From Hellea sp. (GTDB lineage Bacteria > Pseudomonadota > Alphaproteobacteria > Caulobacterales > Maricaulaceae), in the NCBI GenBank assembly GCA_020627655.1, contig JAHDGM010000021.1:12802-46370 (forward strand): a stretch of 33,569 nucleotides of DNA, read 5' to 3'. The notes under the pieces were generated by a model. It saw nothing but the letters and a program-made list of their open reading frames with translations. It did no database searches and was not told where the DNA came from. Position 1 is the stretch's first letter, and the number at the start of each line of letters is the position of its first letter. A program made the position numbers and the translations under genes. Shown here in pieces: positions 1 to 8,576 of the stretch.

Positions 1-336
1 TCCATTCCACTTTGAATTCGGATCCAGCCGGAACCGCATCCGGTGCTTTAAGGGTTGCTGTAACAGGTGTGACTTCTATTTTTCGCTGGGTAAGTATTTT
101 GCCCCCATGGGTTAAAAACCTAATTTGGTATATTCCCGCATCTTCTGGGGCTGTGAGTTTGGCCGGGGAAGGATAATCATCTTCAAAAGCATAAGCAGAT
201 GCATATTTCTTTTCGCCATCTTCAGAAAAAATCCTGATAGTTTGGAATTTGTTATCTGGCCCTGTCCATTCCACTTTGAATTCGGATCCAGCCGGAACCG
301 CATCCGGTGCTTTAAGGGTCGCTGTAACAGGTGTTA
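1..336 (-). repeat. Near-identical direct repeat inside the VWA gene (period 264 bp)
   Basis: Bases 1-72 and 265-336 are almost identical, with only a couple of mismatches. The spacing is exactly 264 bp, or 88 codons, so the reading frame is kept. The encoded segment (ATLKAPDAVPAGSEFKVEW) is the start of each Ig-like repeat, while the rest of the repeat unit is more diverged. More copies may lie beyond the left edge. Confidence 0.85.
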
Positions 337-1261
337 CAACAAGTTTTACGCTGCCAAGTGGAGTGTTTTTATTGACTTCATAAAAAACAGTATAAGTACC
401 GGGATCTTCGGGGGCCGTCATTTTTGTGGGTGAATTCACGTGATCAGACCCTATCCAAGCCGTATTAAAGCGCTTCTTTCGATCCGGGCTACGAATAATT
501 AGATAGTCTCTTGGGTTTTTGGGGCCTTCCCACTCGACTTCGAAAACTGAGCCGGCAGCAACTTCGCTGGGTACTTTAAGGATCGCTTCATCAAGTTTGG
601 GTGCGGTTTTATCTGTAATAACTTCCCGGGTGTTATTCATAGCTTCCATAAGATCGCTGGCATTTTTAGCTTCTATGAACATCCCGCCGGTCATGTCTGC
701 CAGGCATTGCAGTCCGGCTGTTTCTGCCTTGGGCACATCAAATCCAATAATATGGGCTGTAAAATCCACCCCAGTTTCTTCTAATTTCCTGCCAATTTCA
801 CACGGATCAAGATCACAAGTCTCCTTACCGTCACTAATTAAAATAACTGTCGCTTTTGCCTCGCGATATTTTAAGGTTTCAGCGGCTTTAATTACTGCGG
901 CGGTAAGGGGTGTTTTACCTTTGGGGTTAAGGTCGCCGGTTTTGGTTTTAAAAGTTTCTGCGTTTACTGTGCTTGGCTCCATAAGAACTTCAATATCGCC
1001 GCAATCTCCTTTGTGGTTATGTCCATAGGCAATTAAGCCAAGCTTTGTATTCTTATCCCAATTAATAACAGTTTCACCAACTACGTCGCGCGCAATTTCG
1101 ATTTTGTGTTTGTCGCCAATTTTACCCCACATACTACCCGAAGCATCTAGCACAAGCATAGCAGCGGCATCATTTTTTACATCTTGTGCGAGCGTGTTGT
1201 CGGGTATGAAGGTCAAAAAAGTAAATGTAAGACATGATAGTGTGAGTTTTCGTAAAGTCAT
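1..1261 (-). CDS. Secreted von Willebrand factor A (VWA) domain protein with tandem C-terminal repeats, partial
   Basis: The reading frame opens at ATG 1261 after a GGAG ribosome site and runs open off the left edge, so the C-terminus is missing (420 residues seen). An N-terminal signal peptide (about residues 1-25, ending TLAQ) is followed by a VWA domain of about residues 30-215. A complete MIDAS is visible: DxSxS at D39/S41/S43, T117 in GKTPLT, and D144 in LISDGKETC. Paired cysteines at 87, 149 and 154 suggest disulfides outside the cytoplasm. From about residue 225 there are Ig-like repeats of about 88 residues: one divergent copy, then two nearly identical copies. VWA proteins bind metal-coordinated protein ligands. 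The exact role here is not known. The gene is divergent from miaB. Confidence 0.85.
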   Translation of the reverse strand, partial: MTLRKLTLSCLTFTFLTFIPDNTLAQDVKNDAAAMLVLDASGSMWGKIGDKHKIEIARDVVGETVINWDKNTKLGLIAYGHNHKGDCGDIEVLMEPSTVNAETFKTKTGDLNPKGKTPLTAAVIKAAETLKYREAKATVILISDGKETCDLDPCEIGRKLEETGVDFTAHIIGFDVPKAETAGLQCLADMTGGMFIEAKNASDLMEAMNNTREVITDKTAPKLDEAILKVPSEVAAGSVFEVEWEGPKNPRDYLIIRSPDRKKRFNTAWIGSDHVNSPTKMTAPEDPGTYTVFYEVNKNTPLGSVKLVVTPVTATLKAPDAVPAGSEFKVEWTGPDNKFQTIRIFSEDGEKKYASAYAFEDDYPSPAKLTAPEDAGIYQIRFLTHGGKILTQRKIEVTPVTATLKAPDAVPAGSEFKVEW

Positions 1262-1323
1262 ATTTTCTCCAGGCCATATAGCTTAACAATGCAAAATAAG
1301 CTGTCCAGTCTACTTTGCAGGTC

Positions 1324-1352
1324 TTGCCAAGGCTTTCATTCCCGCATATACG
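1324..1352 (+). promoter_or_regulatory. Possible sigma-70 promoter for miaB operon
   Basis: TTGCCA (1324-1329) and TATACG (1347-1352) are separated by 17 bases in the 117-bp gap between the divergent VWA gene and miaB. The match is moderate and judged by eye. Alphaproteobacterial promoters are often degenerate. Confidence 0.3.
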
Positions 1353-1378
1353 CCCCGCACGAAAAACAGGATTAGATT

Positions 1379-2809
1379 ATGAGCTCCCAGTCACCGCGCG
1401 ATATAAACGCGTCCCGTGATATCGAGGCTCCGGTTATCGCTAAAGCGAGCGACACGGCGTCAGATATTACGAACGCCAAAAAACTTTTCATCAAAACTTA
1501 TGGCTGTCAAATGAATGTCTATGACAGTGAACGTATGGCTGATGTTTTGTCACCCATCGGTTACACGGCCGTAGACACGCCTGAGGATGCGGATCTTGTT
1601 GTGCTGAACACATGCCATATTCGAGAGAAGGCTGCGGAGAAGGTCTATTCCGAGTTAGGCCGCGTTCGTAAAATGAAAGAGGCCAAAGAGGCGGAGGGCC
1701 GGGGCGAGATGACCGTCGCTGTAGCGGGCTGCGTCGCGCAAGCCGAAGGCGAAGAGATCATGCGCCGCGCGCCCGTTGTCGATATGGTGCTGGGGCCGCA
1801 GACCTATCACAAATTACCGGAAATGGTGGCCAAGGTTGCTCGTGCGCAGGGTGAAGTTCTGGAAACAGAATTTGATACTTTGGAGAAATTTGACGGCCTG
1901 CCCACAAGCCGCGACCCTAAAGGCTTCTCCGCTTTTTTGACGATCCAGGAGGGCTGTGACAAGTTTTGTACATTCTGCGTGGTGCCTTATACGCGCGGCG
2001 CTGAAGTTTCTCGGTCCGTGGACCAAATTATTGCCGAAGCCCGCGACCTTGCAAAAAAGGGTGTAAGAGAAATTACGCTGATTGGTCAGAACGTCAACGC
2101 TTATGAAGCGGATGCACCTGATGGCTCAGGGAAATGGGGGCTTGGCGCATTGATCCGACATGTGGCGTTAATTGGCGGTATTGACCGTATTCGTTTCACC
2201 ACATCTCATCCACGGGATATGGATGATGACCTGATTAAAACTTTGGGGGATGAGCCCAAGCTTATGCCTTATCTGCATCTACCTATTCAGGCAGGTTCTA
2301 ACAAAGTGCTGCGGGCCATGAACCGGGGTCATACTTACGCCGAGTATAAAGAGTTGATTGCGAAAATCCGCGCCGCGCGGCCGGACATAGCTCTCTCGGG
2401 CGATTTTATTGTGGGCTTTCCCGGCGAAACAGATGCGGATTTTGAAGACACCATGAAATGCGTAGAAGAGATTGGCTATGGCAGTTCGTTCAGCTTTAAA
2501 TATTCCGTGCGTCCTGGTACGCCAGGTGCCACAATGCCACGACAAGTGGATGAAAATGTTAAATCTGAGCGGCTGAAACGCCTGCAGGATTTATTGTATA
2601 GGCAGCAAACCGAGTTTAATCACAGTCTGATCGGGCGGACGCTTAATGTTCTGGTTGAAGGGGTAGGCCGTGACGGCGGACAGCTCTTTGGCCGTTCACC
2701 ATATTTACAGGGCACGCATTTTGACGGCGATGAAAGCTTGATTGGAACTATTGTTCCTGTAACCATTACAGGCGCAGGCCGTAATTCATTGACGGGCGAA
2801 CTGGCTTAA
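1379..2809 (+). CDS. miaB: tRNA-2-methylthio-N6-dimethylallyladenosine synthase MiaB
   Basis: MiaB is a radical-SAM methylthiotransferase that adds a methylthio group to i6A37 of tRNAs reading UNN codons. The 476-residue product has the N-terminal UPF0004 domain (about 34-150) with the cluster-binding cysteines C43 (KTYGCQMN), C79 ([10 protein letters not shown]) and C118. It also has the radical-SAM motif CDKFCTFC with C193, C197 and C200, and a C-terminal TRAM domain from about residue 405. The first 33 residues are a poorly conserved extension rich in S, D and A. The ATG follows an AGGA site. It starts a tight run with phoH, ybeY, corC-like and lnt, a known alphaproteobacterial cluster. 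Confidence 0.97.
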   Translation: MSSQSPRDINASRDIEAPVIAKASDTASDITNAKKLFIKTYGCQMNVYDSERMADVLSPIGYTAVDTPEDADLVVLNTCHIREKAAEKVYSELGRVRKMKEAKEAEGRGEMTVAVAGCVAQAEGEEIMRRAPVVDMVLGPQTYHKLPEMVAKVARAQGEVLETEFDTLEKFDGLPTSRDPKGFSAFLTIQEGCDKFCTFCVVPYTRGAEVSRSVDQIIAEARDLAKKGVREITLIGQNVNAYEADAPDGSGKWGLGALIRHVALIGGIDRIRFTTSHPRDMDDDLIKTLGDEPKLMPYLHLPIQAGSNKVLRAMNRGHTYAEYKELIAKIRAARPDIALSGDFIVGFPGETDADFEDTMKCVEEIGYGSSFSFKYSVRPGTPGATMPRQVDENVKSERLKRLQDLLYRQQTEFNHSLIGRTLNVLVEGVGRDGGQLFGRSPYLQGTHFDGDESLIGTIVPVTITGAGRNSLTGELA

Positions 2810-2818
2810 GGGAATAAA

Positions 2819-3784
2819 TTGAGTAAGCAAACTGACATATTAGAATTTGACGATGTGGATCTGGTCAAAAAACTTTGCGGTCCAAACCATGCCATATTAG
2901 CGCTCATTGAAGAAGCGTTTGATGTTTATATCGAAGCGCCGGGCAGCACCGTCCATATTAATGGCGATACGCCGTCACGTTCACGCGCAGGGGAACTTGT
3001 TCGCGAAATTTATCAACGGCTTGAACGCGGCTGGCCCTGCGGGGTTAGTGACGTTCGCGCGCTGATCAAAGCCATTGGTAAAGGTAAGGTCAAATCCGCT
3101 GCAGTGGATGCGATCATTCCGTTTCCGCGCCGCGCCCCGATTGTACCAAAAACTCCCCGTCAGGAAGCTTTCATCCGTCAGCTTCAGGAAGAGACAATTA
3201 TTTTTGGCGTGGGCCCGGCTGGTACAGGTAAGACATTTTTGGCGACGGCATACGGCGCGTCATTGCTGGCGCGCGGTGAAGTTCAGCGCTTTATTGCCTG
3301 CCGCCCTGCTGTTGAGGCTGGGGAGCGGCTCGGGTTCTTGCCGGGTGATATGAATGAAAAGGTTGATCCTTACATGCAGCCTATTTGGGATTCGCTCAAC
3401 ATGGTGCTTGGCCGGGATGAGGTTGAGCGCAGACGCGGCTCGGGCGAGATCGAAGTTGCGCCTTTAGCTTTTATGCGCGGCCGTACCCTCGCGGATGCTT
3501 TCGTTGTTATTGACGAAGCGCAAAATGCGACAATCTCTCAAATGAAAATGCTGCTCACCCGTTTAGGGGAACGGGCTAAATATGCGGTGACCGGTGATGT
3601 TACACAAAGCGATCTGCCGCGAGGACAAATATCCGGCCTCGCTCATGCCCTAAAAATTCTCAAAGGCATTAAGGGTATTCAGTCTACTGAATTTACAGTT
3701 GATGATGTTGTACGACATCCACTGGTCGGTAAAATCATTAACGCCTATGAATCCGATGCGTCCAAATCTGACGGAATTTTGTAA
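2819..3784 (+). CDS. phoH: PhoH-family ATPase
   Basis: This is a PhoH-like P-loop ATPase of 321 residues, the usual length for the family, which is linked to RNA metabolism and usually sits beside ybeY. Walker A is GPAGTGKT at about 132-139, and Walker B ends in VVIDEAQNA at about 229-237. The N-terminal region carries the typical GPNHAILALIEEAF segment. The start is TTG at 2819, with an AAGGGA ribosome site overlapping the miaB stop. No ATG lies between that point and the conserved N-terminal residues, so the TTG start is well supported. The gene begins 9 bases after miaB ends and is followed 8 bases later by ybeY. Confidence 0.95.
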   Translation: MSKQTDILEFDDVDLVKKLCGPNHAILALIEEAFDVYIEAPGSTVHINGDTPSRSRAGELVREIYQRLERGWPCGVSDVRALIKAIGKGKVKSAAVDAIIPFPRRAPIVPKTPRQEAFIRQLQEETIIFGVGPAGTGKTFLATAYGASLLARGEVQRFIACRPAVEAGERLGFLPGDMNEKVDPYMQPIWDSLNMVLGRDEVERRRGSGEIEVAPLAFMRGRTLADAFVVIDEAQNATISQMKMLLTRLGERAKYAVTGDVTQSDLPRGQISGLAHALKILKGIKGIQSTEFTVDDVVRHPLVGKIINAYESDASKSDGIL

Positions 3785-3792
3785 CGACTTTC

Positions 3793-4260
3793 ATGTCTAT
3801 CCAAATTGACATTGCTATTGAAGATACGGCCTGGTCGGATCTTAATTTTGACTTGGAAACCTTGTGCCAAAAGGCTGTTGCCAAAGCTGAAGAAGTCCTG
3901 GATACAAATGTAGAAAGAGAACTGAGCTTCGCCTTTGTCAATGATGAGGCTATTCGGGGGCTTAATAAAAATCATCGGGGTAGTGATAAACCCACTAATG
4001 TACTGTCCTTTCCTATGGATGGTCTCATGCTGGGCGACATCATATTGGCTTACGGTGTGATTGCGCAAGAATCCAAAGATCAAAACAAGTCTTTTAATGA
4101 TCATTTGACTCATCTGATTATTCACGGATTTTTACACTTGTTGGGCTATGATCATATTGATGATGTGGAAGCTTCAGCTATGGAGGCGCTTGAGATCAAA
4201 ACTCTAGCGCAAATGGGTATTGACAACCCGTATGAGATTAACGACCTTGACCCTAGGTAA
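3793..4260 (+). CDS. ybeY: Endoribonuclease YbeY (16S rRNA maturation)
   Basis: YbeY is a zinc-dependent single-strand endoribonuclease involved in 16S rRNA 3' end maturation and late ribosome quality control. The 155-residue product has the family signature HGxLHLxGYDH with metal ligands H111, H115 and H121. Upstream are the conserved segments SFAFVNDEAIRGLN and KPTNVLSFP. The length is normal. ATG 3793 lies 8 bases after the phoH stop, so the genes are probably translationally coupled. The phoH-ybeY-corC order is widespread in proteobacteria. Confidence 0.96.
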   Translation: MSIQIDIAIEDTAWSDLNFDLETLCQKAVAKAEEVLDTNVERELSFAFVNDEAIRGLNKNHRGSDKPTNVLSFPMDGLMLGDIILAYGVIAQESKDQNKSFNDHLTHLIIHGFLHLLGYDHIDDVEASAMEALEIKTLAQMGIDNPYEINDLDPR

Positions 4261-4275
4261 TTTAGTGAACCAAAG

Positions 4276-5142
4276 ATGAGCGACGATCCATCATCGGGTA
4301 ATTGGCTAGGCCGCTTTTTTGGCCGAAGCGAAAGCCCCGAAACAGAAACTCCGGACACGGCAGATAAAAAGCGCATGATGACGGCTGCAGAGCAGTTTCA
4401 TCTCCTGCGGGTTGAAGATGTGATGGTGCCGCGTGCCGATATTATTGCTGTTGACGCCATGACGGGTCTTCAGGAACTCAGCCTGGCGTTTCGCGATGCG
4501 GGTCACTCTCGCTTACCAATATATAAAGAAACGCTCGATGAGCCTATCGGCATGGTGCACATTAAAGATGTCATGCCTTATCTTATGCTGAACGCCAAAG
4601 GCCGCAGTGCTAAATCTTACAAGGACAAAAAGATTCTAAATGCTGTGAAGCGTCCGGTTTTATTTGTGCCGCCATCTATGTTGGCTCAGGATTTGTTACG
4701 GCGTATGCAGGCCCGCCGCGTCCATATGGCAATCGTCGTGGATGAATATGGCGGCACGGATGGTCTTCTGACTATTGAGGATCTGATCGAACCGATTGTT
4801 GGCGACATTGAAGATGAACATGACGATATCGACCCGCAAATCAAAAAAGTTTCCACAGGTGTGAAAACTCACTGGCTCGCCGACGCCCGCGTGACAATCG
4901 ATACCTTTGAAGAAGCCATCGGTCTGGATTTCGCCTCGGCGGATGAGGAGGATGAGGTGGATACGCTGGGCGGACTGGTCTTTACCCTTGCGGGACGGGT
5001 GCCGGAACGCGGCGAAATCATTTACCATCCCGATGGGCTTGAATTTGAAATTATGGATGCTGACCCACGGCGGGTCAAAACTTTGAAGGCGCGCATTATC
5101 TCAAAGGCTGCGGCGCAGAAAGCATCGCAGGCGGCAGAATAA
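4276..5142 (+). CDS. CorC/HlyC-type CBS-domain protein
   Basis: The 288-residue protein has two CBS domains (about residues 48-105 and 118-180) and a C-terminal CorC/HlyC transporter-associated domain (about 200-280, WLADARVTIDTFEEAIG). Motifs typical of the family are DVMVPRADI, FVPPSMLAQDLLRRMQ and VVDEYGGTDGLLTIEDLIEPIVGDI. It lacks the DUF21 membrane domain, so it is the short soluble form associated with CorC, which is linked to magnesium and cobalt efflux in enterobacteria. The actual substrate link is not shown by sequence. It sits 15 bases after ybeY, and its TAA is directly followed by the lnt start codon. Confidence 0.93.
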   Translation: MSDDPSSGNWLGRFFGRSESPETETPDTADKKRMMTAAEQFHLLRVEDVMVPRADIIAVDAMTGLQELSLAFRDAGHSRLPIYKETLDEPIGMVHIKDVMPYLMLNAKGRSAKSYKDKKILNAVKRPVLFVPPSMLAQDLLRRMQARRVHMAIVVDEYGGTDGLLTIEDLIEPIVGDIEDEHDDIDPQIKKVSTGVKTHWLADARVTIDTFEEAIGLDFASADEEDEVDTLGGLVFTLAGRVPERGEIIYHPDGLEFEIMDADPRRVKTLKARIISKAAAQKASQAAE

Positions 5143-6708
5143 GTGGCGTTTATTGACGCGCTATTACGGCTCAGCAATTGGAGGCGTATTCCGGTTTTAT
5201 TGCTGCTTGGTCTTATGGGCGTTTTGGGCCATGCTCCGTTTCATATTTGGCCTGTCACCATCTTTATGTTTGCGCTTTGCTATCGCGCCATACTTTTAAC
5301 GGAAACAACTAAACAGGCTTTCCGAACAGGGTTATGGATCGGGCTGGGTTACTTTATGGGCAATGTGTACTGGATCGGCTCGGCATTTATTGCGCGCGGT
5401 CCGGAGTTTATTCCTGCTATGCCGCCGATGATTTTAGGTCTGGCAATAACGCTTGCCTTTTTCTGGGCTGTGGCCGCTTGGATATTTAAGCGCTTTCGCA
5501 ACGATACAAGGTATCCTTATTTGATTTTAGCGGCTCTATTGTTTTTAGCGGAGATTGTACGGGGCTATGTCCTAGGCGGCTTTCCCTGGAATTTACCGGG
5601 TTACATATTCAAAGCTGGCGGAGCTATGTCTCAATCGGCATCGTTATTTGGCATTTACGGGCTCTCTTTATTGGTTCTCATGGCCGGAGCATTACTGGCC
5701 CGTATTTTATGGGCGGGTAAAAGAATGTCAGTTGGGTTACTTGTCGTCATGCTAGCTGCCAATACGGTTTTCGGGTTTTGGCGGTTAAGTCAGGCCGATA
5801 TTCAATATGCAGATGATGTGCGGCTGCGGATAGTGCAGGTACCGTTTGCACAAAAAGATAAAATGGATGATGCCAACCCTGCAAAAGCAATTGAAATTAT
5901 TCGCGAGTTTTTACGCGTATCCGCTGAGCCAGGGTTAGAGGACATAACCCATCTGATTTGGCCGGAAGGGGCCAGCGATGGTGTCGCCATTGAGGATATG
6001 GGGTTACGTGTTGCCGTTGGTCAAACTTTATTATCGGCAGATAATACACCCCCTGTCTGGTTGATGAACAGTTTGCGCATCGAAGAAAACCCTGACAACG
6101 CCTATGGTTTTGATTTTTTTAATACGTCTGCGGCTCTGGTATTTGACGATAAAATCGAAGGGGAGGTGGTTGCGTTTAATGACAAACGCCGTTTGGTCCC
6201 ATTTGGTGAATTTATTCCAGGTGGAAAAACTGTTGAAGATTTCGGGGCCAAGGTGATTTCGTCCAGTCTTGGGTCCATAACCCCAGCGCCTAAAAAAGTA
6301 TTAGCCCAGTTTCCGGGATTATCTCTTGGTAGTCCGCAAATATGTTATGAAGTTTTATTTTCGGGCCTTACGCCAAGACATCAAAATGGTGCACGGCCTC
6401 AATGGATTCTCAATCAGTCTAATGATGCCTGGTACGGAGCCAGTAGCGGACCATATCAACACGCCAATATTGCACAATATCGTGCCATTGAAGAAAAAAT
6501 ACCAGTCATACGGTCAACCTCAAATGGGTTCACAGGAGTTATTGATCCCTATGGTCGATTCACTAAGGTTGCCGGTCCAAAAGCGCGCAAGGCGATTGAT
6601 GCGAGGCTTCCTCTCCCCATAGGAGAAAGTTTACCGTTTCGACGAATCTATGGTCTTATGACCTTGATAATGACAGCTTTTGTGCTTATACCCCTGCCCA
6701 GACGTTGA
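5143..6708 (+). CDS. lnt: Apolipoprotein N-acyltransferase
   Basis: Lnt is an inner-membrane enzyme that transfers the third acyl chain from phospholipid to the N-terminal cysteine of lipoproteins. The 521-residue product has several N-terminal membrane segments (about 16-210) and then a nitrilase-like periplasmic domain. The catalytic triad is visible: E275 in IWPEGA, K348 in NDKRRLVPFGE, and C401 in SPQICYEVLF. A final membrane segment lies near the C-terminus (about 500-518). It starts with GTG at 5143, immediately after the stop codon of the CBS gene, so it is probably coupled to it. The 94-bp gap after it ends the tightly packed operon. Confidence 0.96.
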   Translation: MAFIDALLRLSNWRRIPVLLLLGLMGVLGHAPFHIWPVTIFMFALCYRAILLTETTKQAFRTGLWIGLGYFMGNVYWIGSAFIARGPEFIPAMPPMILGLAITLAFFWAVAAWIFKRFRNDTRYPYLILAALLFLAEIVRGYVLGGFPWNLPGYIFKAGGAMSQSASLFGIYGLSLLVLMAGALLARILWAGKRMSVGLLVVMLAANTVFGFWRLSQADIQYADDVRLRIVQVPFAQKDKMDDANPAKAIEIIREFLRVSAEPGLEDITHLIWPEGASDGVAIEDMGLRVAVGQTLLSADNTPPVWLMNSLRIEENPDNAYGFDFFNTSAALVFDDKIEGEVVAFNDKRRLVPFGEFIPGGKTVEDFGAKVISSSLGSITPAPKKVLAQFPGLSLGSPQICYEVLFSGLTPRHQNGARPQWILNQSNDAWYGASSGPYQHANIAQYRAIEEKIPVIRSTSNGFTGVIDPYGRFTKVAGPKARKAIDARLPLPIGESLPFRRIYGLMTLIMTAFVLIPLPRR

Positions 6709-6751
6709 TGTTTGCGCTCTGCATCGAGGTCACTAACAAAAGATAAACCGG

Positions 6752-6779
6752 TTGTGATGTGGATTCATCGGGGCATAAT
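6752..6779 (+). promoter_or_regulatory. Possible promoter for the XRE regulator gene
   Basis: TTGTGA (6752-6757) and CATAAT (6774-6779) are spaced by 16 bases in the gap between lnt and the regulator gene, about 24 bases before its ATG. This is visual recognition only. Confidence 0.35.
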
Positions 6780-6802
6780 CGGAAAACGCTGAAGGTTTAT
6801 CA

Positions 6803-7222
6803 ATGTCACCTAATTCCAAACATGCACCCCGTGCTGCAAACCCGATCGATGTTCACGTCGGAACCCGTATCCGTTTACGTCGTAAAACTATGAAAATGAG
6901 TCAAGAGCAGCTGGGCGAGCAGCTCGGCGTAACATTTCAACAGGTCCAAAAATATGAACGCGGAACTAACCGTGTTGGCGCCAGTCGCTTATGGCGTATA
7001 GCGCAGGTTCTCGGTGTTTCCGTATCATTCTTTTATGACGGCTTAACGGACGGGATTACTGATAATGTCGAAGACAATACTCAGTCGCCCATTATCTATG
7101 AGTTTATTAATAGCTCGGATGGGATCGCTCTTGCCACGGCTGTTTCTCAAATTGAGAACCGCGCTGTACGTCGTCAGATTTTAGAGCTGGCACGGTCATT
7201 GGCAGCGCAGGAAAGTAGTTAA
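6803..7222 (+). CDS. XRE-family helix-turn-helix transcriptional regulator
   Basis: This is a 139-residue cytoplasmic DNA-binding protein. The Cro/C1-type HTH covers about residues 20-76 (IRLRRKTMKMSQEQLGEQLG, then VTFQQVQKYERGTNRVGASR). The C-terminal part (residues 90-139) is a short helical tail ending in RRQILELARSLAAQ. Such a regulator sits after lnt in many alphaproteobacteria, usually just before metK as I recall, but metK is not present here. The target genes are unknown. It is separated from trmB by only 7 bases, so the two are probably co-transcribed. Confidence 0.9.
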   Translation: MSPNSKHAPRAANPIDVHVGTRIRLRRKTMKMSQEQLGEQLGVTFQQVQKYERGTNRVGASRLWRIAQVLGVSVSFFYDGLTDGITDNVEDNTQSPIIYEFINSSDGIALATAVSQIENRAVRRQILELARSLAAQESS

Positions 7223-7229
7223 AACTTTC

Positions 7230-7892
7230 ATGCAACAGCCTGATCGGCCCAGATTATATGGTAGATCCAAAGGACGCCCGCTAAGAGCTCATCAAACAGC
7301 TTTGATGGAAAACCTGTACCCGCTGTTCGAAATGACTCGGATGCGGGATTTGTCAGCATATTCTGAAATCTGGATGGAAATTGGATTTGGTGGCGCTGAT
7401 CACCTTGTGCATTTGGCCAGAAATAATCCCGAGATTGCCGTAATTGGCGCGGAGCCATTTCTCAATGGTGTAGCCAAAGCAGTTGCGGGCATTGAACAGT
7501 TTGGGCTAAAAAATCTTTTCCTGCACCATGGCGATGCTCGGGATATTATGGATATATTACCTGATGGCGCTTTGGCCCGGCTCTATATTCTGTTTCCGGA
7601 CCCTTGGCCTAAGACGCGCCACAATAAAAGACGCCTTGTCAATGAAGCTTTTTTGAAAGACGCGCGCCGTGTTTTAAAGTCTGGCGGAGGTCTCTATTTT
7701 GCCAGCGACATTATTGATTATGTGGATTGGGCGGTCACGCGTATTCATCACAATGGGGAGTTCGAATTTTTGCCGCAAGCACCCGGTGTCTGGCGTACGC
7801 CTTATCAAGGATGGCCCGGTACGCGCTATGAAGCAAAAGCTAAAAAGGCTGGGCGGCCCTGTCATTATCTGACATTTAAAGCCGCAGCTTAG
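7230..7892 (+). CDS. trmB: tRNA (guanine-N7-)-methyltransferase
   Basis: TrmB methylates G46 in the tRNA variable loop using SAM. The 220-residue product has the SAM-binding motif EIGFGGADHLVHLA (about 50-63) and the acidic follow-up IGAEPFLNG. It also has the family signature FPDPWPKTRHNKRRLV (about 127-142) and the C-terminal TRYEAKAKKAGRPCHYL segment. ATG 7230 is 7 bases after the regulator stop. The length is normal. It ends about 120 bases before rimP, in a gap that contains a hairpin with a T-run. Confidence 0.96.
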   Translation: MQQPDRPRLYGRSKGRPLRAHQTALMENLYPLFEMTRMRDLSAYSEIWMEIGFGGADHLVHLARNNPEIAVIGAEPFLNGVAKAVAGIEQFGLKNLFLHHGDARDIMDILPDGALARLYILFPDPWPKTRHNKRRLVNEAFLKDARRVLKSGGGLYFASDIIDYVDWAVTRIHHNGEFEFLPQAPGVWRTPYQGWPGTRYEAKAKKAGRPCHYLTFKAAA

Positions 7893-7989
7893 TCGTTTAA
7901 TCTCTGCATATTAACAGTGGACAAGCTTGCCTGGTTGCCGTATAGGCAGGCCTATATACAACGCCAAGCGTCAAGAAACGCTAAGATGG

Positions 7990-8013
7990 CGGCCCCAAGG
8001 GGCCGTTTTTTTT
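7990..8013 (+). terminator. Terminator-like hairpin abutting the rimP start codon (candidate nusA-operon attenuator)
   Basis: Bases 7990-8005 form a perfect inverted repeat CGGCCC-CAAG-GGGCCG. It is followed directly by eight Ts (8006-8013), and the ATG of rimP begins at 8014. This has the form of an intrinsic terminator, yet it stands at the head of the rimP-nusA-infB operon rather than at an operon end. It may end trmB transcripts and also act as an attenuator for the operon that encodes NusA. A terminator-like leader hairpin before rimP is recalled from other proteobacteria. Confidence 0.75.
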
Positions 8014-8559
8014 ATGGCTAAATTGGAGAATTGGTTGAAAACCAAAACAGATACCGACAAGCGCATTCTGGCAATAGCGGAACCTATTGCGGACGATATG
8101 GGCCTTAATATTGTGCGCATACGGGTTATGGGCGGCAAGCGTTCTACTGTGCAGATCATGGCAGAACGTAAAAGCGACGGTTTGATGGGCGTTGATGATT
8201 GTGCCAATCTATCTCGTGCGGTTTCGACAGCATTGGAAGTTGAAGATCCTATTAAGGATGCCTATGTGCTTGAGGTCTCTTCGCCGGGTTTGGACCGCCC
8301 CCTTACGGATCTATCGGATTTTGAAACCTATACCGGATATCTGGCGCGTCTCGAACTGGACCGTTTTGTGGAAGGCCGAAAACGTTTTCGCGGAATGATT
8401 GCCGGAATCGAGGGTGATAATGTGGAAATGGATCTCGACGGCGAAGATGATCGCGCGGAAATTCCATTTGCGTGGATCAGTGAAGCCAAGCTGCTGATCA
8501 CAGATGAATTAATTGCAAAAGGACAGGCCGGTAAGGCCGAGTCCAAACAAACCGAATAG
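8014..8559 (+). CDS. rimP: Ribosome maturation factor RimP
   Basis: RimP assists 30S subunit assembly. The product is 181 residues if it starts at ATG 8014 (MAKLENWLK). The N-terminal domain contains DMGLNIVRIRVMGGKRSTVQIMAE-like family sequence and DCANLSRAVSTALEVEDPI, then YVLEVSSPGLDRPL. The C-terminal SH3-like domain follows (about 105-165). The frame is open back to a TTG at 7927, which would add 29 residues encoded partly by the leader hairpin. I prefer ATG 8014 because the extension is not RimP-like. No clear ribosome site is free, since the hairpin and T-run occupy that position. It lies 17 bases before nusA. Confidence 0.93.
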   Translation: MAKLENWLKTKTDTDKRILAIAEPIADDMGLNIVRIRVMGGKRSTVQIMAERKSDGLMGVDDCANLSRAVSTALEVEDPIKDAYVLEVSSPGLDRPLTDLSDFETYTGYLARLELDRFVEGRKRFRGMIAGIEGDNVEMDLDGEDDRAEIPFAWISEAKLLITDELIAKGQAGKAESKQTE

Positions 8560-8576
8560 CTGACAGGGAGAACGAC

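Noticed and set aside
519-1028. Plus-strand open frame of 169 codons opposite the VWA gene
   Set aside because: It is low-complexity (S, A, L, I) and is the antisense shadow of the VWA domain, whose MIDAS motif reads clearly on the - strand.
7927-8013. In-frame 29-residue upstream extension of RimP from TTG 7927
   Set aside because: The extra residues do not resemble RimP and are partly encoded by the leader hairpin and T-run. ATG 8014 gives the normal N-terminus.
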